DNA of 64,000 bases. It comes from Phytophthora quininea (lineage: Eukaryota > Oomycota > Peronosporomycetes > Peronosporales > Peronosporaceae). A model generated the notes under the pieces. That model did not search any database and was not told where the DNA came from. It worked only from the letters and a program-made list of their open reading frames with translations. Positions within the stretch are counted from its first letter, which is position 1, and each line of letters starts with the position of its first letter. The position numbers and the translations under genes were made by a program. The DNA is taken from contig JAAVTG010000845.1 of NCBI GenBank assembly GCA_011947345.1, positions 682,001-746,000 of the forward strand, given 5' to 3'. Below, piece after piece: positions 32,491 through 47,500 of the stretch.

Positions 32491-35260
32491 CTAAAAGCCC
32501 TCGTCGTCGGACTCGATGTCTCCGTACTGCCACAGGCACCGACGCTGTTTCTTAGCGTTCTCCTGCGCGTTGAGGAGGCCGTCCACGACTGGCTTCTGGT
32601 GCGGCAGCACGTGGCGCAGCGCCTTGCGGTCCGTACGCAGCAGACCAGCCTCCATTAACGTCTCCGCCAAACTCTTGCCGTCAGGAAGGTACAGCGACAC
32701 TTGCAGACGACCGTGGTCCTCCGTACTGTGAATGCGGCAGGACAGCGTCTTACCCCAAGCAATCTCTCCGAGACGCATGGCAGCGTCAGAGCCAAACTCC
32801 TCCGTCGCAGCCAGCGGCTTGACGAACGCGAAGACACATTCCTTGGCCTGTGGCGGGAACTGCAGCACATCAGCGTCAAGCGGACGCAGGCGGTTGGCAG
32901 ACACCGTCGTCTCGTTGCCGTAGTCCAGGAAGCGCACTCGGGCAGATCCATCCGGGTGCACGTACTCCACCTTGACGCGGTTCCAAGCGGAGCCGCTGCC
33001 ATCGTCGTACAGAGCAGCACAGACGGCGTTCCGTCGCACTTCAAAAGCCTTACCGGCCAGACCGTGAGTACGTGTGAACGCCTTCATCTTTTCTTCAACG
33101 GCGGCGCAGTTGCGGTCGGCCACGTTCTGGATGTAGAAGTGCGTGCCGTTCACAATTTCCGAGAGCTTGACACGAGGAAGCACATCGTCCTTGGTCTTGA
33201 CCTGCTTGGCCTCAGCAGCCTTCGCCTGGGCCTTCGCTTCGTTCGAGGCCCAGTATTTCTTCTTCTGAGACTTGGCACGCTCCTCCGCACGCTGCAGCAC
33301 ATTGCCCAGAGCAGTTCGCTCCACGCTGAAGGAATCCACCCAGGCCAGACCTTCGTCCAGTAGACGCACACCAAAGTTGTGGGCATCGTCGCGAATGGCT
33401 TTGCCCCCGTCGCTCGGCACGACGAACATGGGGCCGAAGGCGTTGCCACCACGGTCCATGTCCTCGATCTCCACCATCACCTCACGCTGCATCACATTGC
33501 GCTTCGTAAACAGCTTGGCCTCTTCGCCCAAAGGCTCCGCAGGCGACACGATCACACCTTGTGCTCCGTGACGAGCTGGCTGAGGGCATTTGATGCCAGC
33601 GACGACAAAGTTGAGCACACAGTTCTCCTTCGGTACGAAGATCTTGACTCAGTGGCTGAGTACACGTGCTCCACCACAGCTCTCGTGGATCGCTCACGCG
33701 TCAAGAACGGCAAGAACTGCTTGGCCTTGGTAGCGTCGAAGCACAAATCAGTCACGCGGCGTTCAGTGGCTGGGGCTTCCTTGTTGGAGTGGATGTTCTT
33801 CTTCTGGGTCTTGGCCTTGGTTTCGGCTGTCACGAGGTCGTCGTAGTACTCGCTCTTCTCCTCGTCAGGACGGTGGAACACCACTTCAGCCAGACCAGCA
33901 GTCACAATATCCACAGCGAGGTTGGCTCCCTTGGCCTGTGGGTTCTTCTTGAGCGCATTCGCCGACGGCTCCAGCAGCACACTGGCAAATGTCATCACGT
34001 CGCCCTGGCCAGAAGGACTGGGCTTCTCGTACTCCACCTCAACGTGGACTGTCTTGGCGATGGCACGGTGACGCAAAAACTCCTTGGCTTCAGCAGCGTA
34101 CGGCGCATTGGGCTCCTGGCGACGTGGGTTTCCTAGTCGAGGAGCACGAAGAGAACTCAAATAAATGCGTTTCTCCTGTTCTGCCGGAGTAGCTGCGTCC
34201 GGCAGATACACCACCAGACAGTCTCCACTGATCACTTCCACCACCGTTCCAGTCAAATGCTTGGCCGAGTGCAGCACCGGCGCCTGGTAGTCTCTCCAGA
34301 CCCTCAACTTCTGCTGCTTGGCTTCTTTCTCGGCGTTCCTCATCGTTGCACGAGCCGATGCACTGGTGAACGCTGAGCTCCAGTCCGCCATGCGTCCCAG
34401 TCCATTCTTGAGCAACTCTACACTAATATTTCTACCGGAAGGATGCACTACACTGCCGAACAAGTTGTCGTACTTATCGACGCCTTCCAACTTGACTTCC
34501 ACGTCTCTGTGCAGCAGTCTCAGCTCCGTAAAGTGTTTGGCTTCTCGTGCGTGCGGTGCCGGGCCTGTAGGAGCCGCCGGAGCGCCTTCCTCGTCCTCGG
34601 TATTGGACGTATTCACCGGTGGGTTCACCCGCGGACATTGCACCCCTGCCAGGCCAAAGTTGACCAGCTGCATGTTGGGTTTGAGGATCACTCGCAGAGA
34701 CGCTCCGTCCCGCACCGACTCGACGATTGCCGGCACTAGTTTGCCCTTAAACTCGCTGGCCAACGCAGCGCCTTCTGCCCCGTGCCATTGCACAGTGGCA
34801 TTGGACTCTGCGTCCGCGTCTGCGTACATGCCTTTCTTCTCGTTGATGGCCACTGCCTCCACCTGCAGCATCTTCTCGTGGTCCACGCAGATTCCGTCGC
34901 GGGACTGCTCGACAGTCTTGACCTTGGCGTAGCCGGTGCGCGCCTGGATGACGCAGAGGTTCTCCTCGACGCCGCGACTGTTGGCCGGCAGCCAGACCGA
35001 GCCGAAGTCGCGGTTGATGGCTGGCACGCGGTACTCCACTTTGAAGCGCACCTGTTTGCCGATGCAGACCTTGCGCAAGTGCTCGCGACTAGCCCAGGCG
35101 TAGGGCTCATTGGTCTGCTCGGGGAGCGAGCCAAACGTGGCGCCTGCAGCGACGACAGCGTCAGCATGAGCTCCGGCGGCGGGCCGTTGGTGGCCGCGCC
35201 CATGAGCACCAGCGTGTCGCCTGAGAGGACGGCCTTGACAGTGGCGTGTCCGGAGGCCAT
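32491..35260 (-). CDS. SND1: Tudor staphylococcal nuclease (SND1/Tudor-SN)
   Basis: Multifunctional RNA-binding protein with four staphylococcal-nuclease-like repeats, a Tudor domain and a partial fifth SN repeat. The ATG at 35260 begins MASGHATVKAVLSGDTLVLMG, the first SN repeat. Later repeats are recognised from FRVEYR-like and EAKEFLRHRAIAKTVHVEVE, EAKHFTELRLLHRDVEVKLE and EAKLFTKRNVMQREVMVEIE. The Tudor core is at about 32930-33000 (ARVRFLDYGNETTVSANRL). The C-terminus is EDHGRLQVSLYLPDGKSLAE ... GDIESDDEGF. One T is missing near 35126 (CGTTT(T)GG) and one base near 33632. With both, the coding length is 924 codons, the family norm (human protein about 910). No introns. Nuclease activity is known to be weak or selective in the family. 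Confidence 0.93.
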
Positions 35261-35592
35261 GGCGAGGCGAGAGAGATGCGGGGAGGGCTTGTCTGTTCGA
35301 GAGCTACTTGAGCTTTGACCGCGAGATGACACGTATCTTGGTCGCAGGAAGCAGAACGTGACTTGGTTTCGGTATTCAGGTCAGGCGAAATATTTACAGG
35401 AAGGATCGCTCGGTACTTGTAGGAGAAACCATGTGATTGGACGGATTAATTACAATACACATAGCCATGTCGCTGAAGACCATCACAGCTTTGATGTGCA
35501 TGTTGTTGCCGTGGCAGTGCAAGTATTCAAATGCAAATTGTCTATTCGATTACAGTCCACATGCAGTCTATATCTTTCCTCAATGATGTAGC
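35261..35592. other. Spacer between MDN1 3' end and SND1 start
   Basis: A 332-bp spacer that should hold the MDN1 3' end and the SND1 promoter. No clear initiator, RNA gene or repeat was seen. Confidence 0.4.
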
Positions 35593-38500
35593 TCAGCTCT
35601 TGGCCTGCAGCATCTCGAACCATTGGCGTAGCGAGTCCGACAGAATCTCCGGTAGCATGGCAGACGTCGGCAGCAACACGTAGTACGGGAACGGGTAGTT
35701 CTCCAAGTACGGCACCATGCGCACCTTGCCCTTCTCGAACGACACGCTCTGAGTGTCTAGGATGGAGGTTTGCTGGGCGCTGCCTGCGCCTTCGGCTGCT
35801 CCCTGGTCTACGATCAGCAGCACAATGAGCTGCTGCCGCTCGAGACCCGTCTCGATGAGCTTGCGGATGCGCACACGGCCATCCGAGTCGAAGCGGCCGT
35901 CCGAAATCAAAAACACGATCTGAGTGAACTCTACAGAGCTACTGGCCGCAGCGGACGACTGTTTCGCGGTCTCTAGCAACTGCAAGATCGTATCCAGCGT
36001 CTGCACCATGTTGGTCTTCTTCTGCTGGAAGCCAAAGCGGCCGATCAAACGGCTACCGGCGTCGTCGGTGAACGGCGTGTCGAAAGCGTGCAACAGCTCA
36101 AGCTCCTGGCCAAACTTCACCACCGACAGCTCGCCCACTTCGAGCTGGGTCATGCCCTTACACAAAGTGGCGAGAGCCTCAGAGCCAAACGACCGGCGTG
36201 GTTGTCAGCCATCGACTCGGAGTCATCGATTGCGAGCATGACCTGGTACTGCCGTTTGGACGGGCGTGTGCGTCGAAGCCAGATCTTGTCCTTGCGGAAC
36301 TGACTGGCGATGTATGGGATCACCTTTCGCATGTTAATGCGCTTACCCGTCCGGAAATCACCCTCGAGTTTGGCACGAAGCATCGGCTCCAGTACCAGTC
36401 GAAGCTGCTCACACAGCCGCTGCGACGCGCCGGCCGTGAGAGCCGTGTATTTGGCCCACAGATCAGCTCCGCGTTCCTGCTCCTCGTGTGACGACCAATG
36501 CGCAATGAACGAATCCAGTTCCTCACGCAACGCTGCCACCTCTTCAGGAGAAAGAAGTTTCGCAGTCTGCGTTTCGTTGTCTGCATCCTCATCTTGGTCC
36601 TGAATTGTGCTAGTCAAGTCGAGGTCACGCAACTTTGATGGCAAGGCTTGCTCAGTCTCGTCGTCAAGAAGGTGGTGCTCTCCCTCGGCAGTACGATCGT
36701 TGGGCTTCTCCGTTTGTTCGTCGACTGTCTCCTTCTTTTCTTGCTCCATCGCATCGTCCTCTGCGTCGTTCTGCTCTCGCTTGTTCTCCTGTTTGACAGG
36801 CTTCGGCTTGTCCTCCGTGTCGTCTGCCTCGTCACTTTTCTTCGGCTCCTCTTCGTCCACCTCCATCGCAGTAGCTCCAGTTCCAAGGTCTGCGGTGTCC
36901 TCCTCCTCCTCTTTCTTCTCACTATCCTCCTCTTCCTCAGCGTTCGGCTGATTCATAGCTTGGTTTTCGTCTGCCGCTGCCAGAGCGTGCTCGACGTCCT
37001 CCATCTCCTCGTCATCGTCGACGAACTCCGCCGTCGTCATCTCCGCCGCTTTCTCCTCCTTCTCTCCGCCGTTGGTGTCCGACTCTTTCTCGTCTTCCGA
37101 GCGCTCAATCATCTCCACGCGCTTTTTCCAATGCTCTTGCGCTTCTTGAGCGTTGCGGTACGGGTTTGGCTCTCGGCGGTCTCGACGCTTCTCGCGTGGC
37201 CGTTCTTGCTCTGGTTGGCTCGCAACTTGCGACTGCGGCTTCCACTCCTGCCGCTCGTCTTGGTCGTTGCTGTTGCTCTGTTGTTGAGCTCTGCTACTGT
37301 TACTGTCTTCGTTGCTCTGCTCCTGGTCCTGCTCATTGGCGTTAGCATCTTCCATCTCCTGGTCTTCCGCCTCTTGTTCCTCGGCTTCTAGCTCGTCCTG
37401 ACCATCCTTGGATTGAGTGCCTGCTACCGTTGAAGCAGCCTGCTCCTCTTCCGAGGGCTCCGGAGCTTCCGTTTGATCAGCCTCGTCGTCTTCCTTTTCT
37501 TCGGCCTGCTCTGGTTCATCTTCCAGACCGCCACCTCCAAGTTGAACAGCGTTGTCCAGAGGTTCCTCCTCCTTCGCTTCCTCCTCGTCTTCGTCGTCGT
37601 TACCATCAGCAGTTGCGTCTTCTCCAGTGGCATCCTCGTCACCCATCGCTTCATCCGGATCGTCCACGTTCTCTCCTTCGTCGTCAGCGTCGTCGTCTTC
37701 GCCATCGCCATCGCCGTCATGGTCGAGCTGCATGTTCTCTGGCAACTCGTCGCCTTGCTCTTCTTCCGCCTCGTCACCGTCGTGGCCCTCCTCTCGATCC
37801 TGAGGATCAACCTCATGATTCTCTTCGTACTTATCCTCGAAGTCGTCATTCACTTCTTCCTCCATTTTGTCATCTCCGTCGTCGTCGCCGTCCCCGTCGT
37901 CTTCATCTGCAGCATTGTCGTTCGACGTTTCTGGCTGTGCCTTGGACTTCTCTTCCTCCTTCTTGGAGTCGGGTTTCTCCTCCTCGTCGCCGTCCTTGCC
38001 ACGCACCTCGTCTTCCAATGCCTCTCCTTCGACCTTCGAGTCTTCCTCGAACTTTTCCTTCTCCTTGTCGATGTTGTCTTCGTCGTCGTCCGAGTCTTCG
38101 CCCCACATCTTCTCGTCCACGACGTTCTCGTCATCTTGGTCAAACTCGCCCATCTCCCGGTCCAGTTCCTCCTCCTCGTCTTCGTTCTGGTCGTCGTCTT
38201 CCTCTTTCTCGTCGTCTGGGAGATCCTGCATCGTCCCCTCAAAGTCGTTTTGCATCTCCAGACCAGTGTCCTCCGGCTTCTCGTCGGACGGCGGCTCCTG
38301 CTCTTCCTGTTGGTCTCCTTGCAGACCAAGCAATTGCTCCTCGTCCTCGATCTCATGACTAACATCCTTTTTGCCTTCACCCTCGCCCATTCCTGTGCCT
38401 TCCACGTCGTCTTGGAACTGCATTTTGCCATCTCCGCCACCGTCTCCGTCCTGCTCGTTGTCCTCTGTGCGGCAAAACCCGTGCTGGAACAGATTCCGGA

Positions 38501-41500
38501 AGATGCGGACGAGCACAAAGTCCAATTTCATGACACTTTTGTGCGCCACAAGGAAATCAACCAGCAACTGTCGGCTAATGCCCCGGACGTCAACAAGAAC
38601 AGGCTCCAGCCGTTCCAACAGAGATAGGGACGCTGCAAACACGCTGCGCCATTCCTCCGCCCGAGTGGTCAAAAGCTGCACGTACTGAGCCTCAAGCAAC
38701 CGAAGTAGCTTTGTCAATCGAGCAGCGATATGGTTCACACGTGAGTCCTTAACGAAAGCGCTCAACATCCCAAGCTGCTTCTGTAGAGAAAGGGTTTCGC
38801 TGTTCTCGTCATCCTCTTGACCTCCAGGCAGCTCAAATTCCTTGGACATTTTTGTCAAGTCCTGGACCGATACCAGCACAACCTCCACGAGTTTGTCGTA
38901 CTGTCCAGTGAATGTGGCGAACGCTTGAGCACTGCTTTGGTCACTCTTCTCTTCGGACAAAGAGGCCGGAGGGTTTGTCTCGAGTGTGTGCTGGAACTTG
39001 CGATCATCACGAACCATTTGAGCATAATCGACAAGGAACGTCTCCAAGCCGCACGATGCCGTCGATGTACCAAACGCAGCAGAAACATTCTCCAGAAGAG
39101 ATTGGAACTCTGCAAACAAGGAAGAGTTCGACTTTAGCACGCCCAGGGCAACAGGCAAGCGTGCGCAATTCTGCAGTTCGTCATCATTCGCACCACGCGA
39201 TACCACCCGAGACACACCATAGACCCGCTTGGACGGTCGGGCAAAGGCCATCATCGCAGCATCACCACCAGCATCTTCACTGGCATTAACGACGCGGTGA
39301 GGAATCGCAGGCACGCCAACTGACTGCGGCAAACCAGCGTGTTCACTAAACGCGTTCTGAATGCTTTCACACACGTCAAACATACGCTGGAACAGTTGAC
39401 GGACTTTCGGCGTCTTCGTTGAGGCTTCTGACGACTGCTGCAGCACCTGCGTGACTGAAATCTCAAGTTCGCGAAGAGACCGCTGCAAGGACGCAACAGA
39501 AGACTGCTGGAACGCCTGCCACTCGCTCGCGATCTTCGGATCGACCGGACCGCTGCTTTCCGAAAAATAGTTCTCTTTGAAAGTTTTCATCGTCTTCAAC
39601 GTAGTCAGCCCGTCAACCAGTTGTTCGTGGCTAAGCGATGTGGCATGAAGAATTTGCCGTTGCTGCAACATCGTAAACAGCATATTCTCGGCGTACCCAC
39701 TCATCCGGTCAATCTCGCTGCCGGACAAGTCACGCGAAAAACTGGTGACTGCACTGAAGCGCAAAGACGCAAGCTGGCCCAGGAATCGGTAGTAGTACCC
39801 ATCGGCACGTTGCCACAGCCAGATCGGAGAGTTTTTGGTCGAGGTTTCTTGTGGGTTATCCACTGCCCCTCCTGACGTTTTATTCTTTCTTTTGCCTTGC
39901 TTCTTCTTCTCTTTCAGTGCAGCAGGCGTCGAATTTGCAGAATCCACAGCAGAATTCAGATTGTCGATGTGAAGACAATTTTCCACATCCGGGACGTCCA
40001 ACTCAAAGAGCTGTTGAATTTGCTGCTGCTCAGCAGGCAGCTGCAGTCGGTGGTAAGCCATGCCTTGCGTTTTTAACTCACTCAACAAATCGATTAACGC
40101 CTTCTTCTTCGCACCCTTGGGGAGTCCTGTCGCCTTCTGTAGCTTGAACATTCGGTAGAAAATCGATTCACAGAGGTCTTCGCAGAGTTCACGCACGTTT
40201 TGTCGACGTTCAACTTGCTCGTAGGATAAAATATGTTTTCGAGCGAACTTTGCAATGCGCTTAGAAAGCACAGGGAGCTTATCCGCATAAGCGGACTGCT
40301 CCGTCATGACGTCGGTATCATCTTGCTCCGGTAGTGAAACACTCGTGTGAGTGAGATATAGCACTGGGGGCCTTTGAGTATCTGCCGATTCCTCTTCTAT
40401 CACTACATTGGGTTTCTCCCTTTCAGTGCCGTCACCCTCCTCAGATTCTGGTTTTTATCCGTATCATGGTGTTCAACATCCTTTGGAACCACAATACCGT
40501 CGTCAAGACCAGCCAGTTCGGCCTTAGTGGAATGAATTCCAACAAACCCTCCATCCTTAGCAATGCCGCTGTCGGTCGATGCATCGATAACAGTTTGCAT
40601 GTTCACAGTGAGCACCGCGTCGTAGTCTCGAACGAACTTCATCAGTTTGCGATGCGATTTCTCTGCTGACTCAGCGAGCGAGTAATACGTCTGTTCGTCC
40701 CAGCGACAAATCTTCACGAACTCCATTAGTTTGCGTTGGATTGGGGCCTTGAGGCCGCTCCACTGCCGTTCCAAGTAGCCCAAGTGCTGTCCGTAATATC
40801 GATACAAATGATACAGCATGTTAGCAAGACCGTACTTCGAGGACGTGGACGCGCCTTGATCGGACGAGCTCTGCAATTCCATAAACAACTGGGCGCAGAA
40901 CGAATACACCACCAGCAATCGTGTTTCGTACTGACCGATGGTGCACGAACGGACGTACGCGTCTAATGTCTCGAACAAACTGTCCATGAACTCACGTTGT
41001 TTGACCAAACTTTGTTGCTCACCTTCGCTTAGCGATTGAAGGCCAGTCTTGTTCTCCATTAAAGGCGTAAAGAGCCACTGCGACACGTGATTCAGGTGCA
41101 GCCACTGCAAATTCGACGAGTTGGTGGAGTTGGCGACAACGTTAACACCAGCATCCGATTCGAATTGCGCTGTAAGCAACGAGTACATGTTGATCCATGT
41201 TTTCTGCGCTGCCAAACGATGCTGTTTCTCCTTCACGTACAGCAAATGTGGCCACGAGTACAATTCAAGCTTACGCCACCGCGTAACCAGCGAAGATAGC
41301 GCGCTGAGCTCTTCGCTGATTGAGTATACTTTTGCTGCATATCCCTCCCATTCCTGGGCCTTACGCAGCAGCAGTTCTACTCCAGTCAACGTTCGCACCA
41401 GTGGGGAGCTAATTTCAAAGTTACGAATACAGTCAGCGATCAGTACAATTTGCTGCAAAATCGCATGGTCAGGCCACATCGCCAAGAGTGATTGCACCTT

Positions 41501-44500
41501 CACCATAAGCCGCTGAAGGGCTCCGCAGCTAGTACAACCTCCTTAACCAGGGGTCCCGATGGAAGTCAATGCCACGAATGTAGTCACTGTTCAGAGATTG
41601 GAAAGATGGGACAGCACCAGCACTGCTACCCAGCCGTGCTTGAACAAGCGAAGCCGCAAAGACTCCTGAAGCCGCCACAGCGCTTTCGATAGCAGAGGAC
41701 GTCGTCGCATTCAGCGTTTTCTGCATCCTCACTGCCAACGAAAAAGCCCGCGCAAATGTGTCTACAATTTCGTCCTTCGTGATGACAATCTTCGAGTTCG
41801 ACATCTCGGCGTATAGCTTGATGTGTGTTTTGCAGAGCCGCTGCATGATGTTGTCTGTTATCAGTAGATCTGCATCCACAGCTGCCGAGAGACCATCCTC
41901 ACTGATAGAAGGTGTTGCTTGACCTGGACCCAAAAGGCTTTAAAGTCGCGGCCGCTGTAGTCGGGAAATTGTTCGCGGTATTCCTTTTCCAACAGCTCCT
42001 CCTCTGTCTCCAAATCGAGCTGCCGCACCTTGTATTTAAACAGTTCTTCTTCCTCCTTCCGTTTCTGCTCCTCGCGCTCTTTTTGCTCCTGCCATTTCGT
42101 CAAGAAGAGATCGAAAAGCGCCTTGCTGCTGCTTAGCGCCATTTTCACCGCTGTTGTATCGAACGCACGGTTAGACCGAGCCGCCATGACAGTGTCTCGG
42201 AAGAGGAACTCCATCTTCGCTAGCGCCACATCGAGCAGAGCAACCTCTACTTTGCGTCTGTTGCCGCCGAATAAAATGGGCGTCGCTTTCGTCCCAACAG
42301 TTTGCAGCATCAACTGGATCCCCTGCCATGATATGTCCGTTGTGTTTCCAGTGGGGTCGGCCCGAAGCGTAGCTGGGAATTGCACCAAAGCAAGCGCCAA
42401 AGTATTCTTCTGTTGCTCCTTTAATGACTTCTCTTTAAGCTGCTGATACAGCGAACATGTAACAAGCGCAACACCTTCCTTCACACAATAAATTGCAGCA
42501 CCAATTGGCTCCACCATATCACGAAAACATTCGCCAAACTTCTTCGCTAGCTGAGCAAGGAAGCTTTCCGAGGTTTGCTGGAACATCTCCAACTCACGCA
42601 GTAAGTCCCGTTTCCGCTTCAGCGTAGACTTCGAAGAGCGTGTCGACGACAACAAAGTGAGCATCTTTTCTGCCGACATTACAGTCGCATTGAACCGAAG
42701 CAGATCGCGGAAAAGGTCCCCAAACACGGACATCGCCACAGGTTTCATCTCGAACTCATCCGGACTAATAGCGTCAAATTCGCCACGCGGCTTGGTTGGC
42801 TGGTAACGCTGAATCGCGTGAGCAGAAACTTCCATTACGCTTCTGTATAGGTCACGCAAAGTCTGCGATTCCTTTTTCACGGTCTCTAGCGACGGCATAG
42901 GAGACGGATTCAAACGATGAATGGAAGAATTCGCTGCATCTTGCAAGGTGATCATTGCCAAGCGACTCAATAGCGTCTCTTTCCTCACCAATGGTTTCGT
43001 GACGGGGTCTACTGGGGACGAAGGAAGAAGCAGTGCAAAGCGCCACAAGCCTAGAAGAACCATACTGTGGCCAAGATCCTGCTCTGTCATGTCCGAATCC
43101 AACAGCCGCAGCATTGGGATCAGAAGTTGATCCACCAAATTCACGAACGTACTGTCGCCTGATGTCTGCAGGGACTTGAGCAACTGAGCTTGCCCCTTAG
43201 CACCAAGCGAAGAACTGCTGCCCAGCTGGAGCAGCGTTTCCTGAATGTCTTCCCATTGGGCGGCACTGAATGTTGTCTCGAATGCCAGTACGGTCGACAC
43301 AAACAGCTCCTTCACAAAAGTGATGCTTGTGCATTTCATTTGCTGCCCTTGCTTTGCTTGATCAGACGCAAAATGACGCTTGATCTTCTCCAATCTCGTT
43401 GATCGAACGTTAGCTTCGATCGTAGGACACGACGACTCCTCCAAGTTCACTTCCGAAATATTCTTGAAGGCGACCGCGCTTTGGACAGCCTGAAACAAAC
43501 GTGGATACCCGGCAATCGCCTGTGCATGATCTTGAACATCCGTCGACACGGCAGGGAGGTGTCTATTTGCCTTCCGTAGCTTTCTCCGAGTGTCAAAAAT
43601 CTCGAGCGAAATCAAGTCCACCTCATTAAAGCTATTGCAACGTAAGAACTGGTGAAAGCCAAACAGAACGCCGTTTAAGTGAGATTGTACCACGGTTGTA
43701 AACGTTTCCAACTCGGCGGATTGAGAGACAGCGAGACGGATGTCGCTGGGATCCAACTCCGAGAACGTATGTCCACACCACACAATATCCTGGTAAGCAT
43801 AGAAGCAAGCTGGGTCGCGAAGCCCAAGACGAAGAAGCTCTGCAATGATGCCTTCCAGCAATGTCAATACGCTCAATATCGTTTTTAGCAGATCCAAGTA
43901 ACTGGCATGAGTTGAATCATTTTTGACCAGCCGATACATATTCACGATTCGGACAAGCTCAGCAATTGCTTTGAGTTCCTGGCGAGCAAGCGCATGCTCT
44001 AGCAGCGGGCTGAGCTGAAAAGTTACCATTCGATCCATCAGCAGAGCGCTCTCCTTCATGTCAAACAGCAAAATAGGAGCATCCTTGCCAATGCGGCTGT
44101 CTTCTTCACTCAAAAAGTCGACGTGGCTGTCCGCACTGTCCTCGATCTCGCTGAGGTAAAGGGTTTTCTTTGAGATGAGAGACGTCATTTCAGTTTGGTT
44201 CTCCTGGAGTTTCTTCAGCAGAACACTGGGCAACTTGAATAGCTCTTCGGCCATCAGTGCATGGGGCTGACGCTTGTCTGATGCATCGCCACTTCTTCCC
44301 CGCGTTTTCTCTTGAGCCAAATACGAAAACGTACAAAGTGCATGCAAAACCTCTTTACGCGTGTCGACATCCACGTAAAACAGTGAAGACACGTCCAGCT
44401 TCCCACTCTTCATCGCAGCTTCCATGGACGCAATACCACCAAACAGCAACGCCAACACATCAACACTACCGTCCGCAGCCGCCGAAGATCCAAGCGAAAG

Positions 44501-47500
44501 CGCAGAGAACGAGCTCGAATTCACTTGCATGAACGTTTTTGACAATCGGTTTAGCAAGTACTCAGCGCCCCACAAGTTGGCGTTACTTGGGAGCAGCGAG
44601 TGCCCGCCCTTCTTCCACAGCACATTCTTCTTGGAGCCGCATCCGATCAGTTTTTCAATCGTCTCTTGCATGCGCTGGGACATATCAAGTAGGTCATTCC
44701 AGCACGTTCTCCACGGCGCTGCCGTCTCTTTCGTATCCTCAATCAATTTAGATAATCGATGGAGAGACTTCTTCAGCCACTGCCAGTGGATAAGGAAGTG
44801 TGTCCATTCGAACGTTGACACACGCAACTGGATTGAAAACTCAAATCGATCACGTACAAGGGTTTGCAACGCCTCAAAGAAAGCCGAGTTCATCGTCAAG
44901 TCGGAAAAGTCATTGATAATCGCTCCAAGGAAAGAGTCAAAGGCGTTCACCAAAGGATACACCAAGAAGATCAAGTCATTTTCCACGTTGGCTCGGTCGA
45001 CGTGATACTTGTGAACAGCGTACGATTGCTGCAATACAGAAAACCCATTAAGACTGGTCTCCTGTTGGCGTTTGCTGCGCTTTGATGACGTTGAAAACAA
45101 ACCATCGACCTGACGATGCTGCTCCTGCTCACAAAACCTCAACCACTGCACTCCGTCAAGCAACTCTAATTGACGCTGTCCGATCTGTACAGTGTTCCAG
45201 GCGTTTTCAAGATCCTCCTTCTTAAATGGAGACTTTGCAATCCCCTCGAAGACCAAAGACTGCAGCCGCAGAAACTGCGCGTGGTTAGCTGCGAGATAAA
45301 CAGAGGTCGGGGGAAGGTTATCCTTGATACCAACCAGGCCGATCAAGTTTTGAAGTGCCTCGCTCGTTTTACGAAAAATGATAGCAAATAGCTCGGACTT
45401 CACAATCGATTGACAGTAGCGTGCTAGCAATTCCATTGAGGCCAGCACACTCGCATTTCCAGGTACACCATGCGCAATCTTCTCCAAAGCAAAAAGTAAG
45501 CGATCTTCAGTCATCGATCCGCAGCTAGAAGCGCACATGGTCGCCACTTGTACAATGCGGCGCAGAGCAGAAGGGGCCAGTGTCACAGCTAACGCTGCGT
45601 CAGTCTTGTCGTCGACTTGGAAAAATGACTTTGAGACCAAGTGACTGCGTACTTCTTCTAGAGCACTCTGGGAGTACATCGTCTCTGTCTGTTGACACCG
45701 AGAAGCTACGCAGCTTAGCCAAGCAGCTGTGCTGGAATCAGTCGTACTAGTGGCTTCCCGGGATTGATACACTTAACTTCAGGGGCCAGCCAGGTCAGCT
45801 GCAAAGTCTCAACGTCGTTGTCACCTGATAGTTGTGAGGACAAGATGAGGTGTTCAATGTATGCGATGTCGCGCTGCAACGTAAAGCATTCGCTTTGCTG
45901 GCACAGCGCAAACGTCGAAAGAGCAACACCTGCTGGGAGGATACGTTGGCGTTGCGGTTCATCACGAGAACTCGAAAGTGCAGCACGGAATGCATCCAAA
46001 ACGTCTTGACTCAAATCAAGCTGCGTCAACAAGTCGTCGCCATACACACGCCGAAACGATTCTGCAATGGCACTGAGAGGCTGCACACCTCGAGAAAGCT
46101 CTGCGGACGCCAACAGAGACCAATTCTCAAGATGCCTTCGATTGATGCGAGAGAAGTTGACGCCAGACGCATACTGTCCCAATTTCTCCTCAACACGTTC
46201 GTGGGAACGCTGGAAAGCCCTACAAAGAGCGAACCCTGGAATACCACAAGCCACGGGGATTCGAGCAAGATCCAGGCGCAGGACGTCCTCTCCAGCGAGT
46301 GCAATCTCCACACACCGATTTCGCATCGCCCGTGACACCTCGCCATGGTGCGCATCCATCGCCAAGAACATTCGGAAGTTTTTGTGGGGCTTAATCACAC
46401 GCAACTTCCCGTTGATGATTCCGCACTCATTGATCAGCATTTCTCCACCGGTTTCCATCAAAGAGTTCAATCTATCCAGTACGGACGAGCTGCAAAAGTT
46501 CACATTGTCCAAGAGAACCCACTCACCTCTCTCCATCGCCTGGATCAGAGTGCCGTCTACCCATTCGAAACAGCTCGCAATCGAACTAGATTTGCTCAGT
46601 TGAACGACACTGTTGATCTCCGTCGACAGTTTAGTAAGCGTCGACAAGTCTTGGTCATTTCTAGACAATACCTTTCGAAGCAGAACCACCATATCTCTCA
46701 TCAAGTCAACAACCACGTCGTCAAGCTGGCCCTTAGCGAGCTTTTTAGTTGAGGATGTCTTTCCCTTGACATTGGAAGCCGAATAACTTCCAGTGAAAAG
46801 CTTCTCTCGTGAAGATAATGCCCACCACGCGCTGCTCAGGTGGTTCGTTTGTTTGAGCGACGTCGACTTCTTCTTCTGCGAAGTTGTGCTAGATGCCGAA
46901 TCAACCATCAGCTTTCGGATTGCACGTTCGTAAATGACCTGGAGTTCTTGCTTGATACCTCTAAGTTTCCTACCGAGATCGACCTGTTCAAAGCAGCCAA
47001 GCAGTTCAGTCGCATCCGTTCCTGCACTCATTCCCAATTCGTGTAGCGTGTTGCCACTGAGAGCAGCAAGCAGGCGAACCGACGACGTTTTTCCACTAGC
47101 CGGTGGACCTATTAGCAATGCGGGCCAAGCCATATTCACACAATGCACCAACCCTTCCATCGGTTTCAAGAGAAAATTGAAGAGTGGGGCACGACACGAC
47201 TAGCTGGAAGGCCATGCTGACGCTTAAGCAACGCATTTCCAATTTCTACATGATCGGCTGACACACGCAATGAGGTAGAACTGAGATCCATCGGCTTCAA
47301 TCCGAAAAACTCTTCGAACCGACGAGAAATCAATTCGCGATCGCGAGCAGAACGCATTCTTTCGATGTAGATGAAGTTCACGTAGTAGCTCAAAGCCTGC
47401 ACTTGTTGTTCAGGGACGGCAACCTCTTGTTGCTTCAGCAGGTCGCAAAAGCGAAAGACGTCTCGCAAGTTAAACTCCCATGGCGCACCTGATCGGCCGT

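Noticed and set aside
36648..38627. Long plus-strand frames (up to 384 codons) rich in Leu/Val or Ser
   Set aside because: They are the antisense of the Asp/Glu-rich repeat region of MDN1. The composition is fully explained by the complementary codons, and there is no domain.
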